64,000 bases of DNA from Neoceratodus forsteri (Eukaryota; Chordata; Ceratodontiformes; Ceratodontidae), in the NCBI GenBank assembly GCA_016271365.2, contig CM057450.1, positions 1,805,693,967 through 1,805,757,966 on the forward strand, in the 5' to 3' direction. A program made the translations under genes and the position numbers. Shown here in pieces: positions 11,366-22,699 of this stretch; within the stretch, counting starts at the first letter, position 1, and every line of letters starts with the position of its first letter. The notes beneath the pieces were generated by a model that was not told the origin of the DNA, did no database searches, and saw only the letters and a list, made by a program, of their open reading frames with translations.

Positions 11366-11647
11366 TAGAAACATAGACTTTGACGGCAGATTCGGACCAC
11401 TTGGCCCACCTAGTCTGCCCATTTCCCTACCTAAAGGATAAGCTGCAGATCCTAGTTAACCAATAGCCTATTTCTTCCTACCCCCACAAAAATTGCCTTA
11501 TGTCTGTCCCATGCATTCTTGAATTCCCTCACAGTTTTAGACCCCACAACCTCCTCAGGAAGGCTATTTCATGCGTCCACCATCCTCTCTGTGAAAAAAT
11601 ACTTACTCACATTGCCCCTGAACCACTCCCCCCATCTTCAGATTCTG

Positions 11648-13123
11648 TCACCTTGTCCTTGCACATCTCTTTTTCTGAAAGGTGCTACCCTCTTGGACTT
11701 TCTTGATTCCATTGAGGTACTTAAAAATTTCTATCATGTCCCACCTCTCCCTCCTTTCCTCAAGGGTATACATATTAAGCTCCTTTAGTCTCTCCTCGTA
11801 TGGCTTCTCTTGTAGACCCTGCACCATTGTAGTTGCTGTCCTCTGGACTGCCTCTGTCCTGTCTATGTCCTTGCGGAGATGGGGTCTCCAGAACTGGACG
11901 CAGTACTCCAGATGGGGTCTCACCAACTGTCTGTACAGAGGGATAACAATTTCCTGTTTTCTGCTGGTGATGCCTTTCCCTGTACATCCTGGTATCCCCC
12001 CAGCCCTCCCTACTGCCTTCTCACATTGCTTGCTAACCTTAAGGTCACCTGATATGATTACTCCCAGGTCCCTTTCCATTTTTGTTGTTGTTACTACCTC
12101 CCCCCCATTGAGTAATCTTCCCCTGGGTTTTGTTTCCCATGTGCATTATTTTGCACTTCTTTGCATTGAATCCAAGCTGCCATACTTCTGACTATTCCTC
12201 CAACCTTCCTAAGTCCATTCTCATCCTTTCCACTCCTCCTTGTGTATCAACCCTGTTGCAGATCTTTGTGTCCTCTGCAAAGAGGCCTACATTTCCTTCC
12301 AGTCCCTCTGCAATGTCACTTATAAAGACATTAAAAAAGACTGGACCCAGTACTGAACCCTGCGGTACTCCACTAATAACACCTTTTTCTTCGGGGTGGA
12401 CTCCATTTACAATTACCTTCTGTGTTCTGTTGTCCAGCCAATGTTTTACCCAGGCTGCCACCCTGGGACCCACTCCCAGGCTGGTCAATTTGACTATTAA
12501 TCTTTTGTGTGGGACTGTGTCAAATGCCTTGCTAAAGTCTAGGTAGACCATGTCCACAGCCCTTCCCTGGTCTACTACTTTGGTCACCCAGTCAAAGAAA
12601 TCAATTATATTCGTCTGACATGACCTTGCCGCTGTGAACCCATGCTGCCTTGGGTCCTGTGCCCCACTAGCCTCTAGGTACTCAACAGTTCTTTCCTTCA
12701 GAAGTGATTCCATCAGTTTCCCTATGACAGAGGTCAAACTGATAGGTCTGTAGTTGCCTGCCACTGCCTGTCCCACTTTTGTGAAGGGGAATCATATCCA
12801 CCTTCCTTTAGTCCTCAGGTACCACACCATCCTCCCATGATTTGTTAAAAAGGGTAGTCAGTGGTTTAACTAGTTCTCCCCTTAATTCTTTTAGAATTCT
12901 GGGGTGAATTCCGTCAGGCCCCATTACTTTGTCCACCTTCAGTTTTAGGAGTTCTTGCAGAACCCTTTCTTCTGTGAAAGGACTGGGATCGACCCCCATC
13001 CAGAGTGCTTCTGTTAATTGGATTAGGCACCTCCACCTCCTCCTCTTTCGTGAATACTGAGCAGAAATATTCATTCAGTATTCCTACTTTTTCACTGTCC
13101 CCCTCTGCCCACCCACCGTCCAT
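11648..13123 (-). pseudogene. CR1-B reverse transcriptase (broken)
   Basis: Reading down from 13123, a linker (ILNEYFCSVFTKEEE) and VDKVMGPDGIHPRILKEL (RT N-terminus) lead into the frame 12776-12192. That frame holds GNYRPISLTSVIGKLMESLL, LDFSKAFDTVPHKRL (motif A), SGVPQGSVLGPVFF (motif B) and GLFAEDTKICNRVD (motif C). Motif C reads FAED rather than FADD, which removes a catalytic Asp. The C-terminal region 12079-11648 (RDLGVIISGDLKVSKQC to LKELNMYTLEERRERWD) is in another frame. It is dead as an enzyme. Confidence 0.92.
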
Positions 13124-13590
13124 TCTGTTCAGCCTCGCTATCCCTCCCTTAACCTTTCTACGCTCCCTGATGTACCTATAAAAGGTTTTATCCCTCTTCT
13201 TAACCGAGTTGGCTATCTTTTCCTCACTTTAGACCTTTGCTATTCTGACTTCTCTCCCTGCTTCCTTCTGCCTTAACTGGTACAGCTCTCTGTCCTGCTC
13301 CTTCTGTGTTTCCTTAAACTTCCTGAATGCTATCTTTTTTACCCTGACCTTCCCTGCAACCTATTTTGAGAACCATAGTGGTGTTTTCTTTCATTTTGAT
13401 TTGTTTATTTGCTTCACACAAAGGCTTGTTGCCTCTGTGATGGCAGTTTTGATGTTACCCCATTGTTGCGCCACCCCTCCTTCTAGGCTGTTTGCTAGTA
13501 CTTTTCTAAGTCACTCTCCCATCTTGCCAAATTCAGCCATCCTGATGTCCAGTACCCTCACTTTTGTATGGCTTGACTCTGTAGCTGAGT

Positions 13591-14320
13591 TTATCGTGAA
13601 CCACACTGGTGGTCACTTGTTCCCAAATAGTTACTCACTTCTGCATCTGAGATCCTCTCGCTGTCCTCATTTGAGAGTATGAGGTCTAAGATTGGTCCCT
13701 CACGATTGGGTTCCAAAACTAGCTGTCTGAGGCATGCCACCTGTAGGGCATTGAGAATGGCCCTGCTCTTGGATGTGGCTGCAGTGAAGGTGCTCCAGTT
13801 AACATCTGGCATATTCAGGTCTCCCATCAACAGTATCTCACCTTTCTCTGGCATCCTAAGGATGCCTTCTATCATATCCTTGTCCATTCCTTCCCCCGGC
13901 ATGGGGTTTGTATACAACCTCTTTGCGGATTGTGGCACCATTTCCAGTCTCTAAGGTGACCCACAGTGCCTTCTCTCCTCCATGTTTACTCTTTTGTTTA
14001 GTTGCATTTCTCCCTTCCCTTACATAGAGAGCTACTCCTCCCCCTCTTCTCCCCTCCCTGTCTCTCCTGTAGGTTATGTACTCTGGTATGTTAACATCCC
14101 AGTCAAGGTTCTCTGTGTACCATGTTTCTGTGACTACTACAATATCCAGGCATCCCTCTTCCATCAAGCCTACCAGTTCAGGGAGCTTGTTGCCCAGACT
14201 ACAGGCTTTGGTACTCATTACCCTCCATTTCCTGATGGCCTTACTCCTTTTTGCCCCATCCCTGTCCTTATTTCCTTTGTCACTTACTCTGTTTACCCCT
14301 GCCCTTCTCCTTATCAACAT
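13591..14320 (-). pseudogene. CR1-B endonuclease domain (broken)
   Basis: The frame 14320-13856 holds the N-terminal endonuclease blocks SLGNKLPELVGLMEEGCLDI, VTETWYTENLDWD and REGRRGGGVALYV. A frame change near 13900 leads to 13941-13591 with ILLMGDLNMPDVNWSTF (GDLN block) and LGTSDHQ (SDH block). The catalytic order N, E, D-x-N, S-D-H is preserved. The plus-strand sister copy has E for G in the GDLN block. Only frameshifts and a stop appear to inactivate it. Confidence 0.9.
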
Positions 14321-14420
14321 CTCTGTCTTGGTGTTTACCTCACTTACTACCCTGATTTTGTTTTTTTTTTGGGGTGGGGGGCTAGGATTTCCCTGCTCCT
14401 TTCCAGTGACTCCCTCCCAG

Positions 14421-15054
14421 CTAGTTTAAATGCTTGCCAATGAAGCATTTAAACCTATCACCTAGGATCCTGGTTCCCCTCCTGGACAGATGCAGACCAT
14501 CATACCAGTATAGGCCTACATCACTCCAGGTGGACCCCCAGACCCCAATGAAGCCAAATCCCTGTGCTCTGCACCAGTTTTTCAACCACTGATAGAATCC
14601 CATAGTGTGGAGCACTCTAGCTTCACCTACGCCATAGACGGGCAGCACCTTTGAGAAGGTTACCGTGTGTGCTACTTGTCCAAGGCCCCTCCTCAACTTC
14701 ACAGACTCTTCCTGCACTGCTCTAATCCCTTTCTTAGCCAACATCCTATATATGGAGCTCTGCCCCAACCCACCACTGACCCATCTGGTGGACTTAAAGG
14801 TTAACCCCCGGAGGGTGACCTGCCACCTGGGGTCATGTGAGGCCTGCTGCAGGCTTCCAATAGTCAGGGGCACTTTCCTCCATTATCACCCCTTTGACAT
14901 CGGCTTGCAGTGAGGTGGAATGTTTGCCGGTGTCGTCCAACTTTATGCTGCTCCCACTGGCCCTGCCACCCTTCCTGCACCAAGTGGTAGTCAGATAGCA
15001 GAAACCAGATTCCCCCCTCTCTGAGGGAGGAGAGCTATCCTCCGGATGCTCCAT
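14421..15054 (-). pseudogene. CR1-B ORF1 with SGNH esterase (broken)
   Basis: The frame 14873-14421 contains AKKGIRAVQEESVKLRRGLG, VLPVYGVGEARVLH, QWLKNWCRAQGFGF and YWYDGLHLSRRGTRILGDRF. The last carries the D-x-x-H catalytic pair. The GTND block that precedes AKKGIRA in the plus copy is absent here: the sequence jumps from a GQSSIYRML stretch into AKKGIRA, which suggests a small internal deletion or divergence. Upstream (15054-14833) is an unrecognised N-terminal ORF1 region. ORF1 esterases in CR1/L2 LINEs are thought to act in RNA or membrane association; the exact role is unsettled. Confidence 0.75.
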
Positions 15055-15365
15055 CTTTCCTGGTCTGGCCTACCCCCAATGACCCAAGTCTGTTCCCGAA
15101 CCCAGGTCACTGGTGTGGCAACAGGTACGGCACCAGCACCTCAGCCCTCTGCATCACTGGGCCAGCTACCATAGAGGTCCTTCTTTTCAATTTTCAGATT
15201 CTAGAATGTGATTGTGAAGATGGTTACTACATTCGTTTGCTATCAACTTGTACTCCTCTAGTAATTTTACTTTCAGTAGAAATGTTTTTAATTTTTGTCT
15301 AAAAAATTTAACTGATTATTTTTATTGTTTATCATATATTGACACTTTTTTGATGATTTTACAGA

Positions 15366-16195
15366 GAAACATAGAAATTGTCAGCAGATAAGGACCGCTA
15401 GGCCCATCCAGTCTGCCTGTAGACCCTATACATTGTATGTGGCCACTGACCCTATGTGCACAATGACTTTTCATCACTCTGTCCCCTCTCAAGCTTCCCT
15501 TGTGCCTGTCCCAGGCATGCTTAAACCCCTCTACTGCACTTGCCCCACTGTCTCTTGTGGCAGACTATTCCACACGTCGAGTGCCCTTTCTGTGTAGAAA
15601 GACTTCCTCACATTACCTCTTAATCTACACCCTTCCAGTTTCATATTGTGACCCCTTGTTCTAATACTTTTTCTACATTGGAAAAGGTCCCTCACCTGTA
15701 CCTTGTTTATGCCCTTGAGGTACTTGAAAGTTTCAGTCCCCCCGCTGTCTACTGTCCTCCAGTGAGTACATATTGAGGTCCCTTAGTCTCTCCTCATATG
15801 TTTAATGGTGCAAGCCCTGCACCATCTTTGTTGCCCTTCTCTGGATAGTCTCCACCTTATCTATGTCCTTGCACAGATGTGGTCTCCAGAACTGCACGCA
15901 TTATAGCAGGTGAGGCCTTACCAAAGTTTTATACAATGGCATCACCACCTCCAGCCTCCTGCTAGTGATACCTCCGCCTATGTACCCCAGCATGCCACTG
16001 GCCCTCCCTGCTGCCTTTGTACACTGCTTTGATACCTTAAGGTCATCAGAGATGATAACCCCTAGGTCCCTTTCCTCTTTGGTGACAGTCAGCTCCTCTC
16101 CCCCCAACCTATAGCTTTCCCCAGGGTTCCCTCTACCCATGTGCATTATTTTGCACTTCTTTGCATTGAACCTCAGTTTGATACAAATTTTGTTA
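15366..16195 (-). mobile_element. CR1 LINE (family C), 5'-truncated
   Basis: The terminus 'gaaacatagaaattgtcagcagataagg' at 15366 is followed by UTR and the RT C-terminal region. The frame 16206-15901 reads LRFNAKKCKIMHMGRGNPGE, ERDLGVIISDDLKVSKQC and YKTLVRPHL. The RT tail further down is broken. The catalytic core is absent. The copy stops at about 16190, where unrelated sequence begins. Confidence 0.88.
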
Positions 16196-16894
16196 CTAAC
16201 AAGCATTTATCAATGCCGAATGTTTTCTTGCATGGTGTGTGTGACAGAGATGTATTGTTAGGAACTGTTGAGAGGTATGCTGAGAGCTCTGCCTCGCTCT
16301 GCATTATCACACACATTTGGGCGCCATGGTTTTCCATAGAGGAGCAAGCAGATACAAGAACTGTAACACACAGGAGTAGAGTGTTACTTTTATTTTTCTG
16401 AGGGGGGTGTGTGAGGTGGTGGGTGCTGAGAGGGAGGGTCGGGTAGGGGAGATAAAAAATATATATGAAAAGTAGAAGTGCTTACGGAACATGATCGTGA
16501 CACTGGGGGACTGGGCACCCCCAGTGTCACTGTTATATTTTGGGGGGGGGTGCTGAAGGGAGTGTCTGGTGCGGGGATATCTAGAATTTAAACGTAAAAA
16601 ATAAAAGCTGGTCATTGCACACTTCGTCATGTCCAAAACGGGCAACTGGTGGTGGCTGCAGCCCCACTTTGCCTGTTTTGCCCAGGCTTTCCTCACTGGT
16701 GTCCCCAGGCTCACTTATGGAGAAAGAGGACAGCAGGTCCATGTTGATGGAGTGCGGAGGGCAGCACAGTGATGAAATTTCCCAATCTGCCTCCTTGCTG
16801 CCTCGTCCACAGGTTGTTCTTGTACCCCTTTCAGCACCCGAACAGCAGGAGTTGAAGTGTTGCATATTTCCTGAACTCAGTGTTTTAGAACTGC
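16196..16894. other. Unassigned sequence containing a perfect 13-bp palindrome
   Basis: There is no recognised gene. On the minus strand, frames 16714-16307 and 16865-16581 are open but match no family I know. The palindrome at 16497-16530 is listed separately. G-rich runs flank it. Confidence 0.4.
16497..16530. repeat. Perfect 13-bp inverted repeat with 8-nt loop
   Basis: GTGACACTGGGGG at 16497-16509 is exactly complementary to CCCCCAGTGTCAC at 16518-16530, around the loop actgggca. The origin is unknown; it could be a transposon end or a recent palindrome. Confidence 0.9.
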
Positions 16895-18990
16895 TTGATG
16901 ATGATGGTGAGAGCTCTTCATGCTATCCACAGACTGCCCTCCTCACCCTTAATCCTACCACATCTAGCCCTGACGGTCTCCACCCCAGAATTCTCCACAT
17001 CTCTGCCTCAGGGATCCGCTCACCCACATTCTGAACCTCTCTTTCTCCACGTCTTCTGCCCTGAAAGCCTGGAAATCTGCTAGGGTCTTACCCCTCCACA
17101 AGGGAGGTGACCCTTTGGCACTCGGAAACTATAGGCCTATCTCTCGCCAAACTTCAGGAATCTCTCATTCTCTACAGGCTGTCTGAAGTTCTGTCCACTA
17201 CCAAAACACTCTCTACAGTGCAATCTGGCTTTAGAAATCATCACTGGACCATCTCCTCTTTATTGCGTGTTACAGATTACATTTTTTCAGCTATGGATCA
17301 GAGCCACATTACTGCCGCCATATTCATAAACCTGGCAGAGGCATTTGATTCAGTCTTCCATCCTCTTTTGCTACAAAATCTAAGGTTGGTTGGCCTTGCT
17401 GATTCCGCCATAAACTGGTTCCGTTCTTATCTGCACAACAAGAAGCAGTCAGTTCAAATAGGTGACACTGTTTCCTCCCCACTCCCTGTCCTATCCGGCG
17501 TTCCCCAAGGCTCCATCCTCGGCACCATCCTTTTCTCCCTTTTTATAAACAACCTCCCCTCAGTCTAAAATGCATATGTATGCTGATGATACTATAATTT
17601 CCATCTCAGGCCCACTACCATCAGTGTACAGTCACCCTTCCAGGAAGACTTCACTAGAGTTCAGTCCTGGTTCCGGGAAAAGTAGCTCAAACTAAATGCA
17701 AAAAAGAAAAACAGTGGCCATGACTTTTGGCCCCAGACAAAAACTGGCTGCTCTCCAATCTGCTCCCATCTTCACAACCCCAGACGGCTCTCCCCTTGAG
17801 AATGTCACTGCTTTCAAATACCTGGGGGTTTGACTGGATTGCCACTGGACTTCTTTACCCACGTCGACACCATCTGCACTAAACTACATCCCAAACTGGC
17901 CATCCTCTATTGACACAAGGGCAGCCTCTCCCTCCCCACCCATCGAGAGCTGGTCACCAAAATGACCCTACCCACCTTTGATTATGCTGACATGGTTTAT
18001 GGCACTGTCTCTCAATTCTCACTTCCCAGATTAGACACCTTTCTGAACGCCTTCTGTCGCTTCGCCACTGTCTCCCCCCACTTATCCATCGCTATCTCCT
18101 TTACTCTGCCCTCTCCCTAGCACCTCTGTCTCACAGGAGAATGGTTCACTGTGCCTCCTTTGTTGCAAAATTCTGGTTTAGAACCCTCCCTACCTACTTC
18201 TCAGCCTGCCTCTCCCAGGCTACCTACTCCATTCTCCACAGAGATCTACGCACCTTTTCCATCTCTCGCCTCAACTCCGCATCTGGTCAATCTGTTTTCT
18301 CCTATTGTTTCCCCCTCTCTCTGGAACAAACTCCCCCCTGACCTGCAACTATCCTTTTCATACTTTCGCACTTAAAAGGCTCCTCAGACTTCTACCATAT
18401 CCACTGCGTTCTCAGTGTTCCCTGCCCTCACCCCCATAAACACAGGTAGTTCTATCCCCCCATTGTTATCTTCACCTTACAGTCCCATCTCTGTCATCCA
18501 GTAACCACACCAGTGCCAAACTGTGTACCTTGCTCTTGAGTCTACTGCCATGTACCCTATTTTATATTGGTGCTGCCGTTGGTTATGCACCTGGTCATGT
18601 GGTGTATCTGTGTCTTGAAGTGTGTCGCATGCTGTACCCATTTATCTGGTTGGTACCTACTGTTTTGGGTCTTGTAACCGTGACTCTTGTTCTTGCTCAC
18701 CTGAATTGCTTTTGCCATTGTTAATATATTATCCCTATGTTAGTAGATCTTTTCTCTGTTTTGCAAATATTTTTTTTCTTTTGTAGATCGTTTTTCCAAC
18801 TGATTGTCATTGTACGTGGCCTTATTTTGTTGATCTTTTATGTAAATATCTTTTGATCTTCAATTTATTCATTTACTTATGTTATTACTGTACTGTAAAA
18901 CCCCATCTTTCCCATTTCCCCAGGTTGCACCTTGAAACAAGCTCTGGCTCAGTGTGCTTTTCCTGGTTACCAAATTTTAAATAAAATAAA
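16895..18990 (+). mobile_element. L2-like LINE, 5'-truncated, with complete 3' end
   Basis: The element begins inside the endonuclease-RT linker or RT N-terminus (LTLNPTTSSPDGLHPRIL near 16950). It runs through RT and a C-terminal tail (FSISRLNSASGQSVFS near 18260-18300) to a 3' UTR ending 'tcctggttaccaaattttaaataaaataaa'. RT motif order and the AT-rich tail separate it from the CR1 copies. Its terminal block 18922-18970 is shared with the SINE at 58692-58880. Confidence 0.85.
17107..17700 (+). pseudogene. L2-like reverse transcriptase core
   Basis: The open frame 17107-17568 holds TVQSGFRNHHWTISSLLRVT, INLAEAFDSVFHPLLLQNL (motif A, normally DLSKAFD, here NLAEAFD) and SGVPQGSILGTILFSLFINN (motif B). 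A frameshift near 17565 is followed by HMYADDTIISIS at about 17570-17605, so the YADD catalytic box is intact. Later blocks (LAALQSAPIFTTPDGSPLENV and FKYLGV) continue to about 17830 with stops. Several single-base changes inactivate it. Confidence 0.88.
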
Positions 18991-18993
18991 CTC

Positions 18994-19201
18994 ATAAAGT
19001 CACTCAGTTGCTTGCCAGCAGGCTTTATGCAAATGAAAGTACTGAAGTGCTCTCTCACTGGAACACTTCAGTCCTTCATGTACACAAAGTTACTGCCCAT
19101 GAAACTGTGACTACCATCATACTCGGCTTGGGTGGTCATTGGTCTGTCAGGGACGAGCCCAGTGTAGCTTGCCCTGTATTGGGCTTATCACTGACACACC
19201 T
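18994..19201 (+). repeat. Structured 208-bp dispersed repeat, copy 1
   Basis: It matches copy 2 at 22700-22904 along its whole length, from 'ataaagtcactcagttgcttg' to 'ctgacacacct'. It contains two hairpins. ACTGAAGTG (19041-19049) pairs with CACTTCAGT (19064-19072). AGCCCAGTG (19156-19164) pairs imperfectly with TATTGGGCT (19177-19185). It directly follows an L2-like LINE tail. No coding capacity; the class is unknown (MITE or SINE-like). Confidence 0.8.
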
Positions 19202-19526
19202 CTGAAATGCAGTTCTTTGTAACAAAACGTTACTTGAGCAAGCGCAGGGAAACCTAAAAAAATAAAACCAGCTTGGTAGAGATAGACATTCTTATTCTAT
19301 TAGTTAATGCATCAACTGCCAACAGTAAGCACATAAACCCAGTCTAAGGTTCAGGTTGGTTACTTACACATTCTAAAACATTTATTGTAGGGGTAATCTG
19401 TAATCAATAACACATTGAAAGAAACTCATCAGGTGGGCACAGAATAGATTTTGATAATTTCTCCTTACACAGAACTAAAATATGTGTTTCATTTAAAAAA
19501 GGTTACATTTTAAGGTTTTTGTTTGT
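19202..19526. other. No recognisable gene
   Basis: AT-rich sequence without coding similarity or repeat structure that I can see. Confidence 0.4.
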
Positions 19527-19640
19527 TTATTTATTGTTTATTTATTGAATTTTGTTGACCTGGTAAGCCCAGTGGGCCTAGAAGTCCCTTTCTCAGGGGC
19601 GACCGGGTGGAGGGGGAGGATACAGATGGTAAGCAACTGA
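19527..19640 (-). mobile_element. L2-like LINE 3' tail (copy 2)
   Basis: It has the same layout as 6118-6235: a TTTA-repeat tail complement, 'ttgaattttg', 'agtgggcct', then 'tttctcaggggcgacc'. Only the last ~110 bp of a LINE are present. Two independent copies with the same left boundary support the tail as a true 3' end. Confidence 0.68.
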
Positions 19641-20080
19641 AATTGATCCAGCTTAAGCTGTTGAAATGCACGTACATATTTTGTATGTTAATTAGCTTGC
19701 TTTCTTTGTCCACGTATAGTACGATTTAACAAAAGTTTATCAAATTGCTATTCAAATCTTTGGTGTATATCAGTATGTGTCTTATCTTCATAATGACATC
19801 CTTATTATGTTACTATGTTTACAGTGACATTAAAACTACCAGTTTCTTTATATTGGTAAATGTAAGCATGCTGTGGTTACTATCAATATGTTATTTTCTT
19901 TTTGTGGTATATTGTTTCACCAGTTATCCACTGTTCACAGCTGATTTCAAAATAGTAGAAGCAAAAAGTTGCTACATACTTTATTCAAGTGAAATGAAGT
20001 GCATCATCTCTCTTTTCCTCTTGCTTGTCATCCCCTCTCTGTCCAAATCAAGCAATTTTACTAAGCACAAACAATTTAAC
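19641..20080. other. No recognisable gene
   Basis: The frame at 19745-20083 encodes a hydrophobic, low-complexity-like peptide that I do not recognise. Nothing supports it as a gene. Confidence 0.35.
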
Positions 20081-21210
20081 TAGCCTACCTAGACTTTAGC
20101 AAGGCATTTTACAGAGCCCCACACAAAAGATTAGTAAGCCAGCTAGCCAGCCTGAGAGTGGGTCCCAGGGTGGTGGCCTGGGTAAAAAATTGGCTGGACA
20201 ACATGACGCAGAGAGTATTAGTAAATGGAGTCCACTCCGAAGAAAGGGGGGTTACTAGCGGGGTACCGCAGTGTTCAGTACTGGGACCAGTCCTCTTCAG
20301 TGTCTTTATAACTGACATTGCGGAGGGAATGGAAGGAAAAGTATGCCTCTTTGCAGACACAAATATCAGCAACAGGGTTGATACACGGGGTGAAAGGATG
20401 AGAAGGGACTTGGCAAGGTTGGAGAAATGGTCAAAATATGGCAACTTAGAAGAAGTGCAAAGTAATGCACCCAGGGAAAAAAACTCAGGGGAAGAGTACA
20501 CAATGGGGGGTACTAACAGCAACAAAAATGGACAGGGACCTGGGGGTAGTCATATTAGACAACCGAAAGGTAGTCAAGCAGTGTGAAAAGGCAGTAAACG
20601 GGGCTCGGGAGATACTGGGATGCATAGAGAGAGGCATCACCAGTAGAAAACAGGACATTGTCATCCCTTTGTGTAGAGAGTTGGTGAGACCCCATCTGGA
20701 GTATTGCGTGCAGTTCTGGAGACCCCATCTTAGCAAAGACATAGACAGGATGGAGGCAGTCCAGAGGAGGGCAACTAAAATGGTGCAGGGTGTCCACCGG
20801 AAGACATATGAAGAGAGACTAAAGGAGCTTAATATGTATACCCTCGAGGAAAGGAGGGAGAGGGGGGACATGATAGAAACTTGCAGGTACCTCAAGGGAA
20901 TCAGCAAAGTCCAAGAGGGTTGCATCTTTCAGAAAAAAGAGATGTGCAAGAACAAGGGGGCACAATTTGAAGATAGAGGGGAGGGTGGTGGACTCATGGA
21001 ACAGCCTTCCTGAGGAGGTTGTATGGTCAAGAACAGTGGGGGAATTGAAGAATGCTTGAGACAGACATAACACAATTATAAAGGGGTGTGGGAGGAAGTA
21101 GGCTGCTGATTAAATTGGATCTGCAGCTTATCCAATAGGTAGGGAAATGGGCAGACTGGGTGAGTCAAGCGGTCCTTATTTGCCGTCAAAGTCAATGTTT
21201 CTAAGTAGAG
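20081..21210 (+). mobile_element. CR1 LINE (family B), 5'-truncated
   Basis: It starts within RT motif A ('cctagactttagcaaggcatttt') and runs through RT to the 3' end 'gcagactgggtgagtcaagcggtcctt' and 'tctaagta'. Frames 20158-20586 and 20465-21013 give VPQCSVLGPVLFSVFI (motif B, PQGS changed to PQCS), the RT thumb and RDLGVVILDNRKVVKQC through LKELNMYTLEERRERGD. Motif C reads LFADTNISN: compared with FADDTKICN one catalytic Asp codon is deleted. The enzyme could not be active. Confidence 0.92.
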
Positions 21211-21496
21211 TACACCTCGATACAAATAACATAAAGCAACAGACTAGTCACCCAGTGCTTTGCTGAGCACTCCAGCTTTGTTTCCCTTTGACATAATTAA
21301 TTTGCTATTTTCATATTCATTTCAGTATGTTTCATGCTCATTTGTCATGGTTTATCTTCTTTGGAATGTCTCTTACCCATATGTTTATGTATTTGAGTCA
21401 TTTCGATATGCATTCATCCATTTGGATAGTGCAATATTCTTAAAGTTGTCATTATTTTTTTAAATAAATGGCCTTCCATACAGTACTTCTGCCTCT
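21211..21496. other. No recognisable gene
   Basis: Short unique-looking AT-rich stretch with no coding or repeat signal. Confidence 0.35.
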
Positions 21497-21675
21497 TGGG
21501 GGGGGGGGGATTAGGGAGAGAGAAGGAGAAAGAGAGGAAATGCAGAGAGAGCGGGAGAGAGGAAAAAGAGGAATTGATAGAGAAGACAGAGGAGGAGAGA
21601 AAGAGGGAGGGAGAGATGGGAGAGAGAGGGAGTGTGGAGAGAGAGGGAATGGCAAGAGAGAGAAAAAGAGATAGG
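21497..21675. repeat. Purine-only low-complexity tract (GA-rich)
   Basis: About 180 bases of almost pure G and A with GAGA and GGGAGA motifs. Long open frames on both strands here are artefacts of composition (Glu/Arg on plus, Ser/Pro/Leu on minus). Such homopurine tracts can form triplex DNA. Confidence 0.9.
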
Positions 21676-22699
21676 ATGCGCTTCGGTTCACCGGACTAGA
21701 CTTTGCTGTGCTGCAGTCTTGTGGTGTGCTCAGGATGTTGCACCCTCACGGCAGGATCAGCCTCGTGTGGTGCGGGTCTCCAGCATCCCCAGTGCCTGAA
21801 AGAATCCTCCTACTCGTTCCCTGCAACTCCTATTTCCAGTCAAGCAGGAAGTCTGCAGCCTGCCATGGCATTTGTATGCAGTTTTTCTTACAATGAGTCA
21901 GTCGGTCAGTGCACAAACTATGTCTACCAGAATCCCATCATTCAGTCCTGTCAACAGAGCGAAAATGGTTACGTTGCCCAGAAGTAACAGTAGTGTCTTG
22001 GCCAAAAAAATGCATAAATGCTTAGGAGTTACAGAAAAGAAAGGCAGAAATCCCAAATAAACCCAATCCTCTCCCCCAGGCAAGTCACCATGAGGCTGTA
22101 GAGGGAGCGGTGGGGCCAGATCAGGTTCAGTGTGCCGTGGTGGAGGACAAGGGGATGAGCGGCCTGCTGGAGGGGGTCCTGTTGTCGCTGCCATGGAGGT
22201 GACAGGTGGTAGGGAACAGTGAGCAGCAGAGGGGATCTGCTGTCGGAAGCACCGTGTACTGGCAGAGACAGGGGCAGCAAAAGATGACCCAGAGGAAACT
22301 TGCAGCCTGTGAAACGTGAGTGCCCCATTCCATAGTATTGGGCAACAAGGGGTCTGGAGAACAGGAACACCCATCAGTGAAAATAATCGTAATAAAACAA
22401 CAGTGCTTATCTGTCTATTCAAGGTGCTGCTGACAGAGTTGCTCATTGATCACCTGCGTTTGTTATTTTGCTCTCACAGGTACCTTGTGTCAGTGGCTTT
22501 TAACTCCTCAACAGTCCTCATACCATTTTTGTTCATTTAATTGGTCAGTCGGTGCACTTTATTTCAACCATGCTGATCTCAGTCATCTGTAGTTCGTACT
22601 GTGTGTAAAATAAGATGCTTATTCGCTACATGGGTTGCAAGGATCGAAGCAGACATAATCTAGTAAGAAGTTTAGTCACAGGAGCAAGCATGTAAAGGA
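21676..22699. other. No recognisable gene
   Basis: The minus strand has a 182-codon open frame (22446-21898), the longest here that is not clearly part of an element. Its protein has no motif I know. It is rich in Pro, Ser and Leu, as expected from GC-rich non-coding DNA. I see no supporting splice, promoter or poly(A) context. Confidence 0.4.

Larger units (their letters stand above)
11372..15178 (-). mobile_element. CR1 LINE (family B), near full length
   Basis: The 3' end is at about 11372 (complement of 'tctatgtttctaaa', then 'ggcccacctagtctgccc'). RT, endonuclease and ORF1 esterase follow up to about 15178, about 3.8 kb in all. It is the mirror of the plus-strand copy at 22905-26432, so the two can be compared base by base. 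Frames are broken, but every domain is present. Confidence 0.92.

Noticed and set aside
15366..15450. A stand-alone SINE starting 'gaaacatagaaattgtcagc'
   Set aside because: It is continuous with CR1 coding sequence and matches the CR1 3' terminus at other sites; no Pol III boxes.
21452..21691. Open frames in the purine tract
   Set aside because: Produced by low complexity; the peptides are runs of Arg/Glu/Gly or Ser/Leu/Pro.
21898..22446. 182-codon minus-strand frame as a host gene
   Set aside because: No domain, no splice or poly(A) context, and a biased composition typical of GC-rich non-coding DNA.
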